A stretch of 64,000 bases of DNA, taken from positions 18,200,713-18,264,712 of the forward strand of contig NC_092574.1 of assembly GCF_037975245.1 (NCBI RefSeq). The letters are read 5' to 3'. The notes under the pieces were generated by a model. The model did not search any database and had not been told where the DNA came from. It worked only from the letters and a program-made list of their open reading frames with translations. Shown here one piece after another: positions 25,621-38,646 of this stretch (positions are counted from its first letter, which is position 1; each line of letters opens with the position of its first letter). The position numbers and the translations under genes are program-made. This DNA comes from Apostichopus japonicus (Eukaryota; Echinodermata; Holothuroidea; Aspidochirotida; Stichopodidae).

Positions 25621-27580
25621 GGGTTTCTTTCTTGTTTTTAAATTTCCATGAACTGTTTACGTTTAATGCATGCATGAATTATTCGCAGCTGTTTAAACGT
25701 GCGTGTATAGTACCATATGGGCACAAAACAAACAAAAGTATTATATGCACATGTTAGTGCACAGTATCACAAAATTGATGGTGAAGAATAAATGTTCCTT
25801 TGCCGTTGCTAATAAGTCATGTTACGATGAGTTAATGGCATGATTTGAGATCTTTATTACCATATTTAATCATGTATGCAATATCGACCCATCTGTCTGA
25901 TCGACAAACATCATTTTTCATGATGGTATACTGAAACAGTTGTTTTAATTACATGAAGCGATTTAGTCCTAGGATTTTTTAGTTCTCAGTAGTGAATGTT
26001 AACAATGATTGTTTGCAGATAAAGTAGCAAGCATATATTTGCGTTGACAACAAAGTATATATATATACGGTGTTACATATTTAACAGATAGATCGTTTGA
26101 GGCTACATAACGAAGTTAACACACATTTGCGTCAGTAGTCAGTAATTTTGTGGAAAACCTCAAAACCGCTCCTTCAAGTTCATAGATTATAGGTACCCCC
26201 CCCACCATTTTTTTATCAACGAAAGTATCCTTTGAATATTTTAATATGAAAGTGTTACAAAAATTGTGCTGAAAACCGTGGCAGTTATTAAACAATAACA
26301 GAAATTCTTGAAAACATTCATCCAGTGCACTTTGTCATACAAAATGCAAAGAGGTTCCATTTTGTCGCATTTGAGGTGACTCAGCGGTTTGCTTCCTGAA
26401 ACCCAAGTCACCTGATTCCACTGCCCTTAGAAGCTATGCCGTCCTCCACCCCCCACTCCCCTCCTCTATACCTCTCGACAGATCGAACCTTCTTCCATTG
26501 CCTAAGAAAAGCGATTGAAGTAACCGATGTCGTCTTTTAACTTGTAACCGTGCATGCTGTTTTGTATGTCTCTATGGTGTCCTTGTATTATATACGGTAA
26601 CGCATTATGTCAAAATTTAACTTCCAACCTTTAGAGAAACGCATTTTCATAGAAGCCGTAGTTTCCCATCCATTATAGCGGCAAGTTCCGTCCCATTATG
26701 GTATTAATGAGCATTACATATCCTGACTGAATGTTATCTACTGAACTCCCCGCCCGTCCTCCCTCTCCCCCCACCCCCCCCCCCCCACGCTTGTCTACCG
26801 TTTCCTCCTAATGGTTGCTCTCTATCTCAGCCTTCCGCAATCATGATTCAAAGTTAAGTATATGGTCTAATAACGGTCAATGGTGCTGAAAGCTCATTCA
26901 TTATGTCACCGCCGCTCCACTGTCAAATCATTTGACTTCACTTGACTAATCCGATGGCGCCATTGGAACATGCTTCAATTTCTGGGAATAACATTAAAAA
27001 GTTGGATCCTCCAGAAAATCTGTTTATCAAACTTTCAGCATTGCAGGAACGGGCCTCAAATCTGAATGACATTTCTGTAAGCCCGAATGGTTCTAAGACT
27101 CTTTCACAGGACCAGATGAAATGTTAATTGTTAAGATAAATAATAAATGAGGCGTTATAATTAAACCGATCATAATTATTTTTGATCTTCGTGATTAAAT
27201 CAATTAACTATATAAGAACAGAGAAATAAAAAACGTCATTAACAAAAAAACATCAATCAACCCACTCATGTAGGAGCCAATTATTGTCACCGCTTAAAAG
27301 ACCTTACGTTCTTGTGTCTTGGATAATTTAAAAGAAAATCATCATTCTAATGCATGACCAAGAAATGTAGATAATATCATTAATGAGGCTATCACATCTG
27401 CTAAAGTGAGAATGTACTATAAATAACGTTTTCACGGACGTTTTCTGCTAAGAAAAAAAGGAAAAAAAAAGAAAATAAGCACAAACCATGTCGGAAAGGC
27501 AGGGCAGTCGACTTTGGCACGGATGCAGCGTATTCGAACGACTTTCAAATTAAAACAATATCACGGTTGAGTCACGGTCA
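25621..27580. other. Intergenic, no firm gene
   Basis: Contains C-rich runs near 26193 and 26775-26790. A 61-codon frame at 26942-27127 (+) has a mixed, coding-like composition (LDPPENLFIKLSALQERA) and a GTAAGC donor-like site after NLNDIS, but no acceptor or homologous domain was recognised, so it is left uncalled. Confidence 0.4.
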
Positions 27581-27583
27581 TAA

Positions 27584-28830
27584 TAATAATAATTTATTTA
27601 TATAGCGCTTTACATCAAAGAATGATCTCAAAGCACTTTACAAAATCGCATAAAAAATGTTTAACTTAAAATTATTACAGTTTAAAAATATTACAGCCTA
27701 AAAATATTGCATCCTAAAAATTACAAAAATAGATATCCTAACAATAATTATTAAAGCAATAAAATTCAGAAATTAAATACGAAAGCAATAAAATATGACA
27801 GCACACATTAAACTAAAATACTAAACTATTACAGCCGAAAATAAGTAACAATAAGACTATCAAAATATAAATAGAAAATAAATTTTAATATGCAACAATC
27901 AAAAGATGGCAGATGGCAACACAAGCAATATGTCTGGAGGTTTAAAATGAATAATACTTTCGAAAAAGGTAAGTTTAAGGAGTGCCTTAAACACATTTAA
28001 TGATGGAGTTGCCCTGATGGCATTGGGGGAGTGCATTCCATAGATAAGGTGCAAACTAGGCAAAGGATCGTGCGCCAAAGCTTTTTTGGGCGAATCTGCC
28101 AGGCTCTAGTCGTATCTCCATAGAATGTCTGCTCCTCTGTCGTGTGCGATTGGCAATCTGCAGGGGCTCAGGAAGAGCCTGGCGACTGATCAGAGAGCCA
28201 AGATAGTGAGGGGCAGTGCCATTTATAATATTGTATGTGTGACTAGAGACTTGAATTCGATCCTTGCGGAGACAGGTAACCAATGAAAGTCAATCAATAT
28301 GGGTGTGATGTGTTCGTGCCTCCTACTCTGTGTAACCATGCGTGCTGCCGAGTTTTCAATCAATTGAAGACGTGCCAGTTGATGGTGCTCAATTCCATAT
28401 ATAGTAAACTATTACAATAATCAAGGTGCGATGTAACAAATGCATGAATTACTCTTTCTGTGCTTGTGCGATCTAAGAGCTTACGAATTTTCCCAATACG
28501 ATACAATGAGTATGATGCTGACTGACATATTTTTGAAACATGACTTGACATAGAACTGAATTCATCAAATTGCACTCCTAGATTTCTGAAAACGGAAATG
28601 GGTTTAACATGAGTAACACCAACTCTGAAACTAGATATGTCTGTTTGAACTTTTCGAAACTTACTGTGAAAACGAATTACTTGCTATCGTTGAGTACAAG
28701 TCGATTTGATGCCATCCACTCACAAATATCATCTATGCATTGTTCAGGTATGAATGTCCAGTCAGATAGATTTTTACACGAAAAATATAGTTGTGTATCA
28801 TCTCAAAAAGCATAAAGTCAATATCATTGG
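27584..28830 (-). mobile_element. CR1/L2-like LINE, 3' fragment
   Basis: Starting just at the RT motif C region (DDTQLYFS), minus-strand frames give WMASNRLVLNDSK, NLGVQFDEFSSMSSHVSKIC, SHLDYCNSLLY, RKDRIQVSSHTYNIINGTAP and RTRQRSRHSMEIRLEPGRF, with several frameshifts. The 3' UTR ends in a hairpin (AGTGCTTT / AAAGCGCT, one G-U pair), GCGCTATATAAATAAATT and a (TTA)n tail at about 27584. 5'-truncated and dead. Confidence 0.85.
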
Positions 28831-31800
28831 CTAAAATAATGTCTTCGAGAGGGATGTATATATAGAAACGGTAGTTATAACGACGTATAAAGGTGAGGGA
28901 TAAATCATGCTACTTCCGGTGTCCATCTGTAGACATCAATACTGCGCATCCTTAGACAGGGGAGGGTGGGGGGGGGGGTGGCTAGCCATCGTGGTGTTTT
29001 TTTGTTTGTCTGTCTCTCTGTTTATTTATTTATTTTTTCACATAAATATTTACCATGTGAAGGGAAAAGCCTTGTGAGTGAGAGGGCATGAGGTGTGAGA
29101 GGGAAAAGCCAAATATTTTGTCACCCTTGCATTTAAGAGTCAGGGAATTTGAGTTTGTTGGTTGAGTTGACTGGTTTCATATAAGCCCTAACCTCTGTTA
29201 CGACTACAAACTTTAGAAGGGATGGTGGGGGGGGGGGGGGATGGAACAAAAGTCGGCTAACGTCCGATCTGGGATTTTTGAGAAAATTTTCTTTCGGTAA
29301 TGCATGAAGCTTAAAGACAAACTATAGTGATATCAGCTCATTCATTTTAACAACGTTTGCGTATGGACTTTACGGTTCGTTTTGTCCGTGAAAAGTTCAA
29401 GTTGAAGTTCAAATATATTTCTTATATGGCATACAAAACTGAAGTACAAGAAGTAATTAATAAAAGTGAGGTATATGATGATAAATGATGGACACTAGAA
29501 AAACAAAACAATGCTGTTTATCAAAGCTAGTGACCAGTTGATGCGAAAAAAAGAAAAAAAATAGGTTTATACATGATATATTAAAATAATTATATACATA
29601 CATACACGTCACATGTCTAAATAATAGGTATTGGTATTGCTACTGTCGATAATTATGAATCAGCAGTTTTTAGAACATTTTGAAAAACATGCAGAGAATT
29701 ATTTGATTTAATTGTGGAAAGAAGTTTGTCATCAGATAGTAAGCTGCCATTTACCATGTACAGTTTTATGGCGGGTCACATGGATTAAGAGGTATATAAA
29801 GACTAACGTCATGCTGCTTTCTGAGTTTGAATAGGACTAGTTCTTTCTGACGTCACCAATGTACCCCAAAACCTGGAATCATTGACTTATCACCACAGAC
29901 CCGAGGAAGTTTGGTATGTGTCAAAGAATTTGTCAATATTTTGTGTTTGCTTTATATTTTATTTTATATGTGAAATGATTCTATTCACTCCGATCATCAT
30001 GGACTTCACCATGTCAATTCTCTAGTTTCGAACGAAAGTCAATTTTCATGACCTGTTGCCAAGGTTATAAGGTATACCACACAACATTTACATTTATATT
30101 CATTGTAATTTCCGGGTGTGCAACGTTATAAAGGTAAACCAACCAACCAACCACAACCCCCCCCCCCCCCCCAACAATAAGAAAAGGTCATAAAGCATGT
30201 TACAAACTAGGTGTTGCGCTTGATCAGTTTCTGAGTGATAACCTTGTCAGTGATGTGATGTGCAACAATTTAATTTCAGCTCTTTGACTGGCTTTTAAAT
30301 TTGAGAAAGAATTTGATACTTAAATCCAGTAACCCAGCTGAGCTGGATTTCATTGCAAATACATGATCACAAACTGCTGATGGATGAATAGTTGGGACAT
30401 TTTCACTGGTCGCGTTTTCACATGTGATTAATACTTATCTTACTTAAGAAAGCTCTCTTATAGCTGGCGTGAACATTTTTTTAAGTATCGAATTTGATGA
30501 AGTAGTCACTCCGTGTCGTTCTTTTGAGTGAAATAGTCTAATAAAGTTGCGCACGGTTATTCGTAAGTGATACTCAGTAGTATGTTTGATAGACCTGTCA
30601 TGTGCACGTCTGCACGACATCATAGAGTACTTAAATTCCCTTCAAGCACGGATAGACGTTTTGGTTGAGCTATCAATCAGAACAAATTAAGTCTCATCAT
30701 CGTCGTGAAGGTTATAGTTTTAATTCTAAAGATGATGAGCCAACATGGATTAATTGTCACGCCGAGAAACCAAAATACAGACCACATTTCTGACAGTGCA
30801 GGCCTGGGAGACTAAATGGTATGTACAGTATACGGTAGGAGTATGGGTGCGATTTGCGTATCTAACAGTAAACCATACACAGGGGGTTGGGGGTGGGGGC
30901 GGAGCCGGGAGTGGGGGTAGCTGTGAACGGGGTATAGAAGAACGTTCCCCTCATTTTGTTTTTAAAAAACCCATCAAAAGTGCCCCTCTTTGGTAAAACA
31001 AAACGTACCAGTCTTCCATTTGGTTGTAATTGTAAAATGCCCCATTTTGTGGCCAAAATTCAATAAATTTGCCATTTTAAAGAAAGTGACCTTTTATTGT
31101 TAAATATTAAGATAGTGGAATTTGTGGGTAAGATATGCACAGATGATTCGTTTTGTCGGAATCTTTGTGATATGCACCCTCGTATCAAAATAAGTTAGTC
31201 CTAATGCCCCTCAAAATCTCCCCTCCCCCAACTGCGGTTGGAACTTCGAACAAAAAAAATATATATAACTTGTTATTATCATCTAGTTTCATTTGGTAAT
31301 ATATTTCTTTTACTAAGAAGGTATATTTACGTACACCGAGTGGCGACGCCCGCCCGTGCCCTAGGAAGGATCCTTTTTTAAAGAAAATTTTATCCAAGAT
31401 AGAGCCTGGCGACAAAAACCAGCTCGGACTCTTACCTGTCCCACTCCGGCAGCATCAGTGTCCTCTTGACATTCATCGCCAACATCTTACTAGGGCTTGG
31501 CACCTTGACATTCATCGCCATCATCTTAATAGGGGTGCTGAGCACCTCTCACAGAAGGTCACTGATCCGAAGACAGTTGCAGTTCTTTTTAAAAATAAAT
31601 TAAAGAAAAACTTACTTTATATTTTAAATGATAATGTTTTGTTCAATTAAAGGTTTACCCTGCATTAGTCGAATACCTCAGAATATTAGAAATATGACAA
31701 ATATCTAACAATCCCACAAATCATCTTTGGGATTACCTGAAGTGAATTTACTCAATTATAATGTTTCGTTAAAATCCCTCGAGTAATCTTGTAGAAATAT

Positions 31801-32096
31801 ATGTTGACACTTGGATCTGGCAAAGGTATCTTCTAACAAACATCCCTTTAGGTGCATTCGGCTTTCCATATTTCCCAATACGAGAATCGTCCACGAATGC
31901 GCTGCATGCATTTCTCTCTCCCTCTCTCTCTCCTTCTGATTCATAAGAACAGTAGTTAGTTCACTGAAAATGAAGGTTGTATTAAAAGAGTATATATAGA
32001 CTAGACAAAATCTGTGGCAAATAAGGTCTGTGAAGCTGATAACAAGAACTTGATTCACGTGATACCATGGAGATCAAGTCATTGATATCTTACAAT
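28831..32096. other. Intergenic, no firm gene
   Basis: Contains G-runs near 28963 and 29227, a C16 run near 30157, a G-rich stretch near 30885-30915, and a short imperfect direct duplication (TTGACATTCATCGCCA..CATCTTA) at about 31467-31535. No exon pair or domain recognised. Confidence 0.45.
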
Positions 32097-32100
32097 TTAA

Positions 32101-32708
32101 AGGGATATTCCGGTCCTAGACAATGTGACTGAAAAAAAAATATTCCAAAGAGTTGGTTGAACCGCCCCGCCTTCCCCCCCCCCCCCCCTCATTTCAATAT
32201 ATTGTCCCTAACTCAAGATATGGTCATTGAATGGAATCTAGTTTGGGATCCAAAACCCTCGATTCTTCTCTGCAATGGATCATCGTAGTGTGATTTGTGA
32301 TGTCATAAAACGGCAAATGTTCTTAAAAATGTTTCCTTTCTTTTTATAATTTTCTTGCTGAATTTTCATTGAAATTAACCAGTTACATATGGAATATTTG
32401 TGTAGCTGTCAAAGGTTCCCTGTGTTTAGGATTTCACCAAAATGCAACTTTTTCGTGGAAATATTATTTTCCTCTGTGAATAAGTGCAATTAAATATAAT
32501 AAAGAAACACCGAAAAAACAAAAATTTCAGCTGAATTGCTGTGATGACGTGATTCACTCTGTCGCTGATGCATTAACAAAATATCACAAAATTTGAAAAA
32601 AAATTATTATCTTCGCCATACGAATGTTATGAGGGTGTGATTTTGACCGTCATATAGATGCAGAAAATTGCCCGCATTTCAATCAAATTCAGCCACCGGA
32701 ATATCTCT
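32101..32708. mobile_element. TTAA-flanked non-autonomous DNA transposon (Kolobok-like)
   Basis: It starts AGGGATATTCCGGTCC and ends CCACCGGAATATCTCT, inverted termini of about 14 bp (13 match). TTAA is present on both sides (32097-32100 and 32709-32712). A TTAA target and AGGG-type termini fit Kolobok-like elements; piggyBac also uses TTAA. No transposase. A right-end relic of the same family occurs near 51310-51418 (TATGAGGATGTGGTTTTGAC and a GGGATATCCCTT end). Confidence 0.62.
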
Positions 32709-32712
32709 TTAA

Positions 32713-33132
32713 CCTACTTTCCAGAACTGGAAATGTAATATGACACACATAACGTGCAATATTTGAAGGCTTGGAGGTGGACACTCCTTTTTCATTGTGC
32801 AAAGACTTTATATATCTTTTAATGTGTATGTTTTTAGTTTGCATATGTTATAATTGTACAACTTATGTGACTATTTCCTATAGTGAAAGAAACGCTATAC
32901 ACTTCACGGGGGAAGAAAAATCAAGCAAACGTAATACGAGATATAAAGGTAATGGATAAACACAATACTAACGGACCCCCTCACTGGGTGGAAAGTCAAA
33001 CATATCGCCTGATATATTTCTTTATAATATTCACTGTAATCGATCGAGATATATAGATAGACATGGAGATGTCTGTTGGATAATGACCAACTATATAACA
33101 AGCAACTTGACAAGTTACAGCCGATACACATA
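32713..33132. other. Intergenic, no gene seen
   Basis: AT-rich unique sequence between the TTAA element and the first copy of the 33-kb repeat. Confidence 0.4.
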
Positions 33133-33135
33133 GCT

Positions 33136-33217
33136 GGTACAGCAACTGCTGTTCATGTCCCATAACCGTGCATCAGTAATTTCTACTTCGTGTTCGTAAC
33201 ACGGTAACATGTGTTAC
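33136..33217. repeat. Dispersed repeat, copy 1 of a local pair
   Basis: GGTACAGCAACTGCTGTTCA through CGTAACACGGTAACATGTGT; matches 33511-33593 with few differences. Part of a probable MITE whose ends I could not define. Confidence 0.7.
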
Positions 33218-33510
33218 AGGTGGCACTGTAACAACTGCAACGCTGTTAATTTGTTCCCATGTAATACAAAGAACTGCGCGACTGGACAAGGCGTCTATGA
33301 AGATGAGAATGCCTATGAGATGAAGTAAAGGAGGTACGGTACCGCTTGATTCCAGTTCACACCTCTCTTTAAATAACGCCAATTCATCATGCCGAAAACG
33401 AAGAAAGTCCATGTTCGGGTATATCCATAGTAGGCCTACTTATAGCATAAAAGCGACTAGGTACGACGTCATTTTAGAATCGCGTATTAATGAACTCGCA
33501 CTAAATCGTT

Positions 33511-33593
33511 GGTACAGCAACTATTGTTCATGTCCCACAACTGTGCATTTAGTAACTAATACTTTGTGTCCGTAACACAGTAACATGTGTTAC
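33511..33593. repeat. Dispersed repeat, copy 2 of a local pair
   Basis: GGTACAGCAACTATTGTTCA through CGTAACACAGTAACATGTGT; the same order and orientation as copy 1, 375 bp away. A shorter relative lies near 12670. Confidence 0.7.
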
Positions 33594-34569
33594 TCGACAC
33601 GAACATTAGTTATAACACCGAACCAGCTATGAGTATCAGGTACAAGTTAATGTAGAGGCCCATACGACTGAAGACAGATATACTTCAATGGTTGACTTGA
33701 CATTTACCCCCCCCCCCCCCATGGTTCGAAAATGGCGGTCTAGTCTAACTATTATTGTCTTTATTGCAGCCAAGTTATCACAACAGTATGTAAGTCATGA
33801 AGTGTGACAACCCACAATCATCTACTTATACTAATTAACTGATTGTTATATTAACACCCTTCTGTACAGTATATATCCGTAGCGGTTTTCATCTCTTATT
33901 ATAAGCTGTTTCCATCTCCCAAATTCCATTCTATTTGTACTCTGCAATTGTCCATTGATTCAGTTTTTGTTCTCTGTCCATCTATATCGAAGTTAAATTG
34001 TGTCCTCTATCTGTTTTCGTTTTCTGTTTGCCTTTGAAGAAGATCCTGGTATTGAAATATTGTTTGTAACAGAAAACCAAAACTATTCGGATAGATTTTC
34101 GGTCATTTGTGTTTACTACCGCGTCGGTGCTGACAAGCTAACCCACTGCGATGATGAACATAATCATTTGATCGTATAACATCTTATAAGTATAGGCGTG
34201 CCTTTGCACGATATACTGGTATATTTTATGAGCCTCTTGAGTTCATTGAACGCGTTTTTTGACACAATGATTTTGATTTCTCCTTATCTTTTTGTCTTGT
34301 CAATAAAGCTACAGTTGGCATAAGAATAAGGATAAGATGGTATCGAATTGTTATATAGAAAAACAGTGAATTATTAATAGAACCACTATATAATAAAAAC
34401 GCGATAAACTTGTAACCCGAGTTATAGCTATTTTGTAGGGTAAATGTATAATTACAAGCTGAGACTGTAAAGGGAATAGACGACTTTGCGTATTGTCCAT
34501 AACAGGTAATTCCATCAGGACAAAAATATGCCATGAGCCAAAAAGAAATGGGAACTTAAATACAGGTTT
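33594..34569. other. Intergenic, no gene seen
   Basis: Contains a C13 run near 33708. No gene recognised. Confidence 0.4.
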
Positions 34570-34877
34570 ATAATAATATTCAATTTCTATATAGCGCTTT
34601 ATACCAACAATAGGTCTCAAAGTGCTTTACAGACGTTATATTACCCATGGTCAATGATAACCTGTCCCAGAGACAATCCCTCCAGGCGGCTGCAGTTATA
34701 TACTGCGCCCAATGTCAAGTTACCTCACAGGTACCTATTTAACCCCTGGGTGGAGAGAGGCAATTGAGATAAAGCATCTTGCCCAAGGACACAACGTAAT
34801 GAACTAGACTGGGATCGAACCAGCAATCCTTGGATCACGAGTCCAACGCCTTAACCAATTGTCCACCACGCTCTCAC
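34570..34877 (-). mobile_element. tRNA-derived SINE, copy 2
   Basis: Same family and orientation as 15374-15695: head with TGGTTAAGGCG and GGTTCGATCCC on the minus strand, body, then the AGCACTTT / AAAGCGCT hairpin and GCGCTATATAGAAATTG with an AATATTATTA tail. Confidence 0.85.
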
Positions 34878-35519
34878 AGGTTAGGCCTATACACTCTTAT
34901 CGTCCTCATAATTTAAAGTTTCCGAGGGCAACTCCCGGTTCTACCACTGAAATATTCATCATTGCTTATTATTAGGCAAGTGTTTATACTTGCGCTTGGT
35001 TTCATGTCCGACATCAAGCATTTAGCTGTCGCTACATTTGACCATTTGGAATTTATGCATCTCATGAATAATAATGATATTGTAATCCATGGCATAAATT
35101 GATCTAGGTCTACAATTGGTTTTCTTTATATCGTTTAAAGTTCAATTCCAGCAGTACAGGCAAAAAGTCTGAAGGGCCGGTTTAATCTTCAAATTGTTTG
35201 CTCATTTTAATTGAAGCTAAAGTTTCACAATTACCCGCTACGTCGTCTCCAATGACAGTTACAATGTGTTACTAGAACCTAAAGGGTTTGTATTATGTGT
35301 AGCAATTAAATTGTGTAATGTACGATGTTGCCTTGTTACTTTACGTTCGATCACAACATGGCCTACTTACACATCGTATGGAAGCTTTGAGGTGCTGCCG
35401 TCAAATGTTAAAATCTTTTTGTAAATCAAGTAGTAAGCGTCATCGAAACGATTGATTCAATATTTTACTTGAAAAAGGACGATATGACCATTTTATCAAA
35501 TTTTATCAATTTTAACAAT
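34878..35519. other. Intergenic, no gene seen
   Basis: Unique sequence, no feature recognised. Confidence 0.4.
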
Positions 35520-35830
35520 TTGTAGCGAAATGATATTCATCATATTGCAACAAAATAATGAATTACGCTGAGAAATTTATGTTTGCAACAATGTATAGTA
35601 AACATAAGTAAAAATATCTTGCCATTCAACATTTCGCAACAAAGTGATAACTTATACGCTTCTATCAGAATGTCAGCATTTCAACTTTTTGCTGCAAACT
35701 AATAAATTGGACAGTAATGTAATCAATCTCGTGAACTCAATATTTGCAACAAAGTGATTAATTACGCTCGCATCAGATGGCATCATTTCAATATTTAGCT
35801 GAATCCTGGCGAATTGCAGCAAAATTGTAG
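35520..35830. repeat. Degenerate tandem repeat, period about 90-110 bp
   Basis: Segments near 35542, 35631 and 35741 share (T)ATTTGCAACAAAGTGATTAA, TTACGCT and ATCAGA..GCATCATTTCAA. Strongly diverged. Confidence 0.4.
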
Positions 35831-37425
35831 AAACACATTGTTAACATTTTCAAGGGCACATTAAAGTTTCCATATCGTTGGGCAAATGACACAGTAGACT
35901 AAAAATCCGCATGCCTTGTTTCCCGAACAGTGACTGATGTATGTTAGAAGAGCCGGGTGTTGTTTGAAGGATTGCTTTAGGCAGGAATATTTTTTATATT
36001 TTTTATGAATCGCATAATTTTTTTTCCTCTCTTTATTGCCCTTGACATTACAAACTATAGAAAGTGCTTTTCAATGATTCTTAACAGGAATTAACAACAG
36101 TAAATCATAAAAATTAACCTTCAATTAAAAGTGAAATAAGTAAAAACCATGGAAGCCAGTATTTCTACCAAATGCCTCTGATAAAATGCGCAATACATAT
36201 TTTGTAAAACAATGTGCTCTTTGAAATAATTAAGAGAGCCATTAGCCGTAGGGAAACTCTTAGTTTTCTTTCAATCAAAGATATACTTTTTTTATTTAAA
36301 TGAAACTTAAATTAAGTTCATGAACGCAATCTTCTCCAAACAGAATAACCGAAGCATCACTTAATTTTATACTTGAATGACGGCTTTGTTAAGAACATTA
36401 TGAAAGTATTTCCAGATTTTTGTGAAAAATTGCAATGAGAAAAACAAAATGTTGAATCGATTCGGTACAAGTTAAAATCAAAATGTGCACAAATTTGAAG
36501 AGATTATTTTAAAAGTATGAAGATACTTGTTTGTGGGATAATTCGAAGATCTTTGATATGTCACAGGCCAAGCAAACCTACATTCACCATTGCTCAAAAT
36601 GTTTCTATTAAGTAAGTTATAGATTTTCAAGATATTCACCTTTAAAATATGCCAAAATCTCTGGAATGCTTCTTTAAATCTAACTTGTTGACGATGTTGG
36701 CTCCTTAGTAAAGATAATTATAGTTAATGTTAATCCACTATTTTATCAATTCTAATATAACTCAAACCGTAATATTTGATTAATTACTTCATATAAACCA
36801 CAGAGCATCCTTGGATGACTTTCAAAGCCATCTGTCTTTGACAAATACGTTTGTGATGCATCTGAGGAACTAACTTTAAAATAGTAGGTGTATTAGACTA
36901 CAAAATCCAGTCACTTTTATCGATGAATCTCAGTTGTTAAAAGGGTCATTTCTGAAATGAAAGGACAGATGGCAAGTGAATAACGTAAACTGATAGCAGT
37001 GTTGTTGTAGTAACAGTCTACAAAATACTAACATTTCATTTCATTTTCATTTCATTTTTTGAAATGAAATGAGAATTTAGCACAGATTTCGCTAACAAGA
37101 ATGAACAGTGACAATGAACAATGAGTCAAAAAACGCCCTGGCAGCATATTTATCATTTACAATAGCCTTGCTCTACTCTTGCTGTAACCTGATTGACCCA
37201 TTCAGTTTCAATTGTTTACTTTTGAAGAAAAACCACTAACTAGCTTACGTTTTCTATAATAATCTGAAAGACAAATATGTTGACCGCAGAACAGGCCATG
37301 TCTATTAAATTTAAATGAACTAGTTTCTGAACGCAGACTATGCTTTAAACTGTTTCAGATATAGCTTTTTGTCACTTCCAAAACAAATTATGTTACAAAG
37401 GCGTTTCCGACGTTGTACATAATAT
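35831..37425. other. Intergenic, no gene seen
   Basis: AT-rich unique sequence. A short ATTTCATTTCATTTTCATTT inverted/direct simple motif lies near 37032-37072. Confidence 0.4.
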
Positions 37426-37427
37426 AC

Positions 37428-37911
37428 AGACACAGTTAACGCAGCAGACACAGTTAACGCAGCAGACACAGTTAACGCAGCAGACACAGTTAACGCAGAC
37501 ACAGTCAATGCAGACACCGTTAATACAGACACCGTTAATGCAGACACAATTAATGTAGACACAGTTAATGCAGACACAGTTAATGCAGACACAGTTAATG
37601 ACATACTATCTATATGTCAGCATCTCACTTGCTCTGGGTATACTTAGCCTATATGGCACATTAATCTGCAATCTTTACGTCTTGTTAACGCAGACACAGT
37701 TAACGCAGACACAGTTAACGCAGACACCGTTAATGCAGACACCGTTAATGCAGACACCGTTAATGCAGACACCGTTAATACAGACACCGTTAATGCAGAC
37801 ACAGTTAATGCAGACACAGTTACTGACATACTACCTATATGTCAGCATCTTACCTGCTCTGGGTATACTTAACCTATATGGCACATTAATCTGAAATCTT
37901 TACGTCTTGAC
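37428..37911. repeat. 15-bp satellite with a 225-bp higher-order unit
   Basis: Tandem GCAGACACAGTTAAC/T units (15 bp) fill about 37430-37600 and 37685-37826. Each block is followed by an approximately 88-bp spacer (TGACATACTATCTATATGTC to TTTACGTCTTG) starting at 37599 and 37824. The spacing is 225 bp, exactly fifteen 15-bp units. Confidence 0.9.
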
Positions 37912-38644
37912 AAACAATTTTTTGTAGACATGCACTAGTCCAACTTGAAAGATGTATAACTGACGTAATTACACAGCTAACAAAATATTCTCAACCGTCC
38001 GCAGAAGAAAACCAACAACATATATACAAGCGAAGCTCATCAGAATTCTGCAAAGTGGGTCCATAGAGATTGAAATGGTAATGGATAATTCTTCACCAAA
38101 CCCAGACCATTGGCATAATGCTACCGAGTGAGATTGCGAACGGCCTTCCAAATCACACATTTATTTCGCAGTTTATATCTTAAATTTGAATTTTCTTCAT
38201 TTCTGATTCTCAAGTTCATCCGTTCGTATACTGAACTCTTCGAGGGCTCTGCATCCGTTTCCGATCCTTTCGTTTGCAAATCAACCCGAGTACCTATAAA
38301 TATCGATTAAAATGTTTCGAGATAACCTGTTGTAAGAGGGTTAGAAACCTTGTGTTAGAGGTAGGTGGGCCTTCTCGACTACAGAAATCACAACATGCAC
38401 ATGATCTTATAGACGGCCGTTTGTAATTTAGTCGTTGCGTGACGTTATATTGATTACTTCTTGAAGACAAAAACGTCTGTTCCCCCGATAAATATCGACT
38501 GAAGTTTATACATTTTTGCAAAAAGCATGAATGGCGAAACTTTACACAAAACTATCGATTGAAGAGTTACTTTGTTAGTTGAAGAGGCAATACGATATCA
38601 GAAAATGAAACACTTATATTTAAAGATATATATATATATATATA
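37912..38644. other. Intergenic, no gene seen
   Basis: Unique sequence ending in a short (TA)n run at about 38627-38646. Confidence 0.4.
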
Positions 38645-38646
38645 TC

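Noticed and set aside
31400-31590. Minus-strand frame with KMMAMNVKVPSPSKMLAMNVKR-like duplication and a GTAAGA site
   Set aside because: Short internal duplication explains the frame; no acceptor-linked partner exon or domain recognised.
33173-33412. 79-codon minus-strand frame with a good start context and a hydrophobic stretch
   Set aside because: Its second half runs into the dispersed repeat at 33136-33217; no homologue recognised and no exon partner.
37338-37894. Frames with LTVSALTVSA or MQTPLMQTP repeats
   Set aside because: The 15-bp satellite is a multiple of three and stays open by chance on both strands.
37428-37911. Resemblance of regular repeats and spacers to a CRISPR array
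   Set aside because: Repeats are contiguous, the two spacers are the same sequence, and the DNA is eukaryotic.
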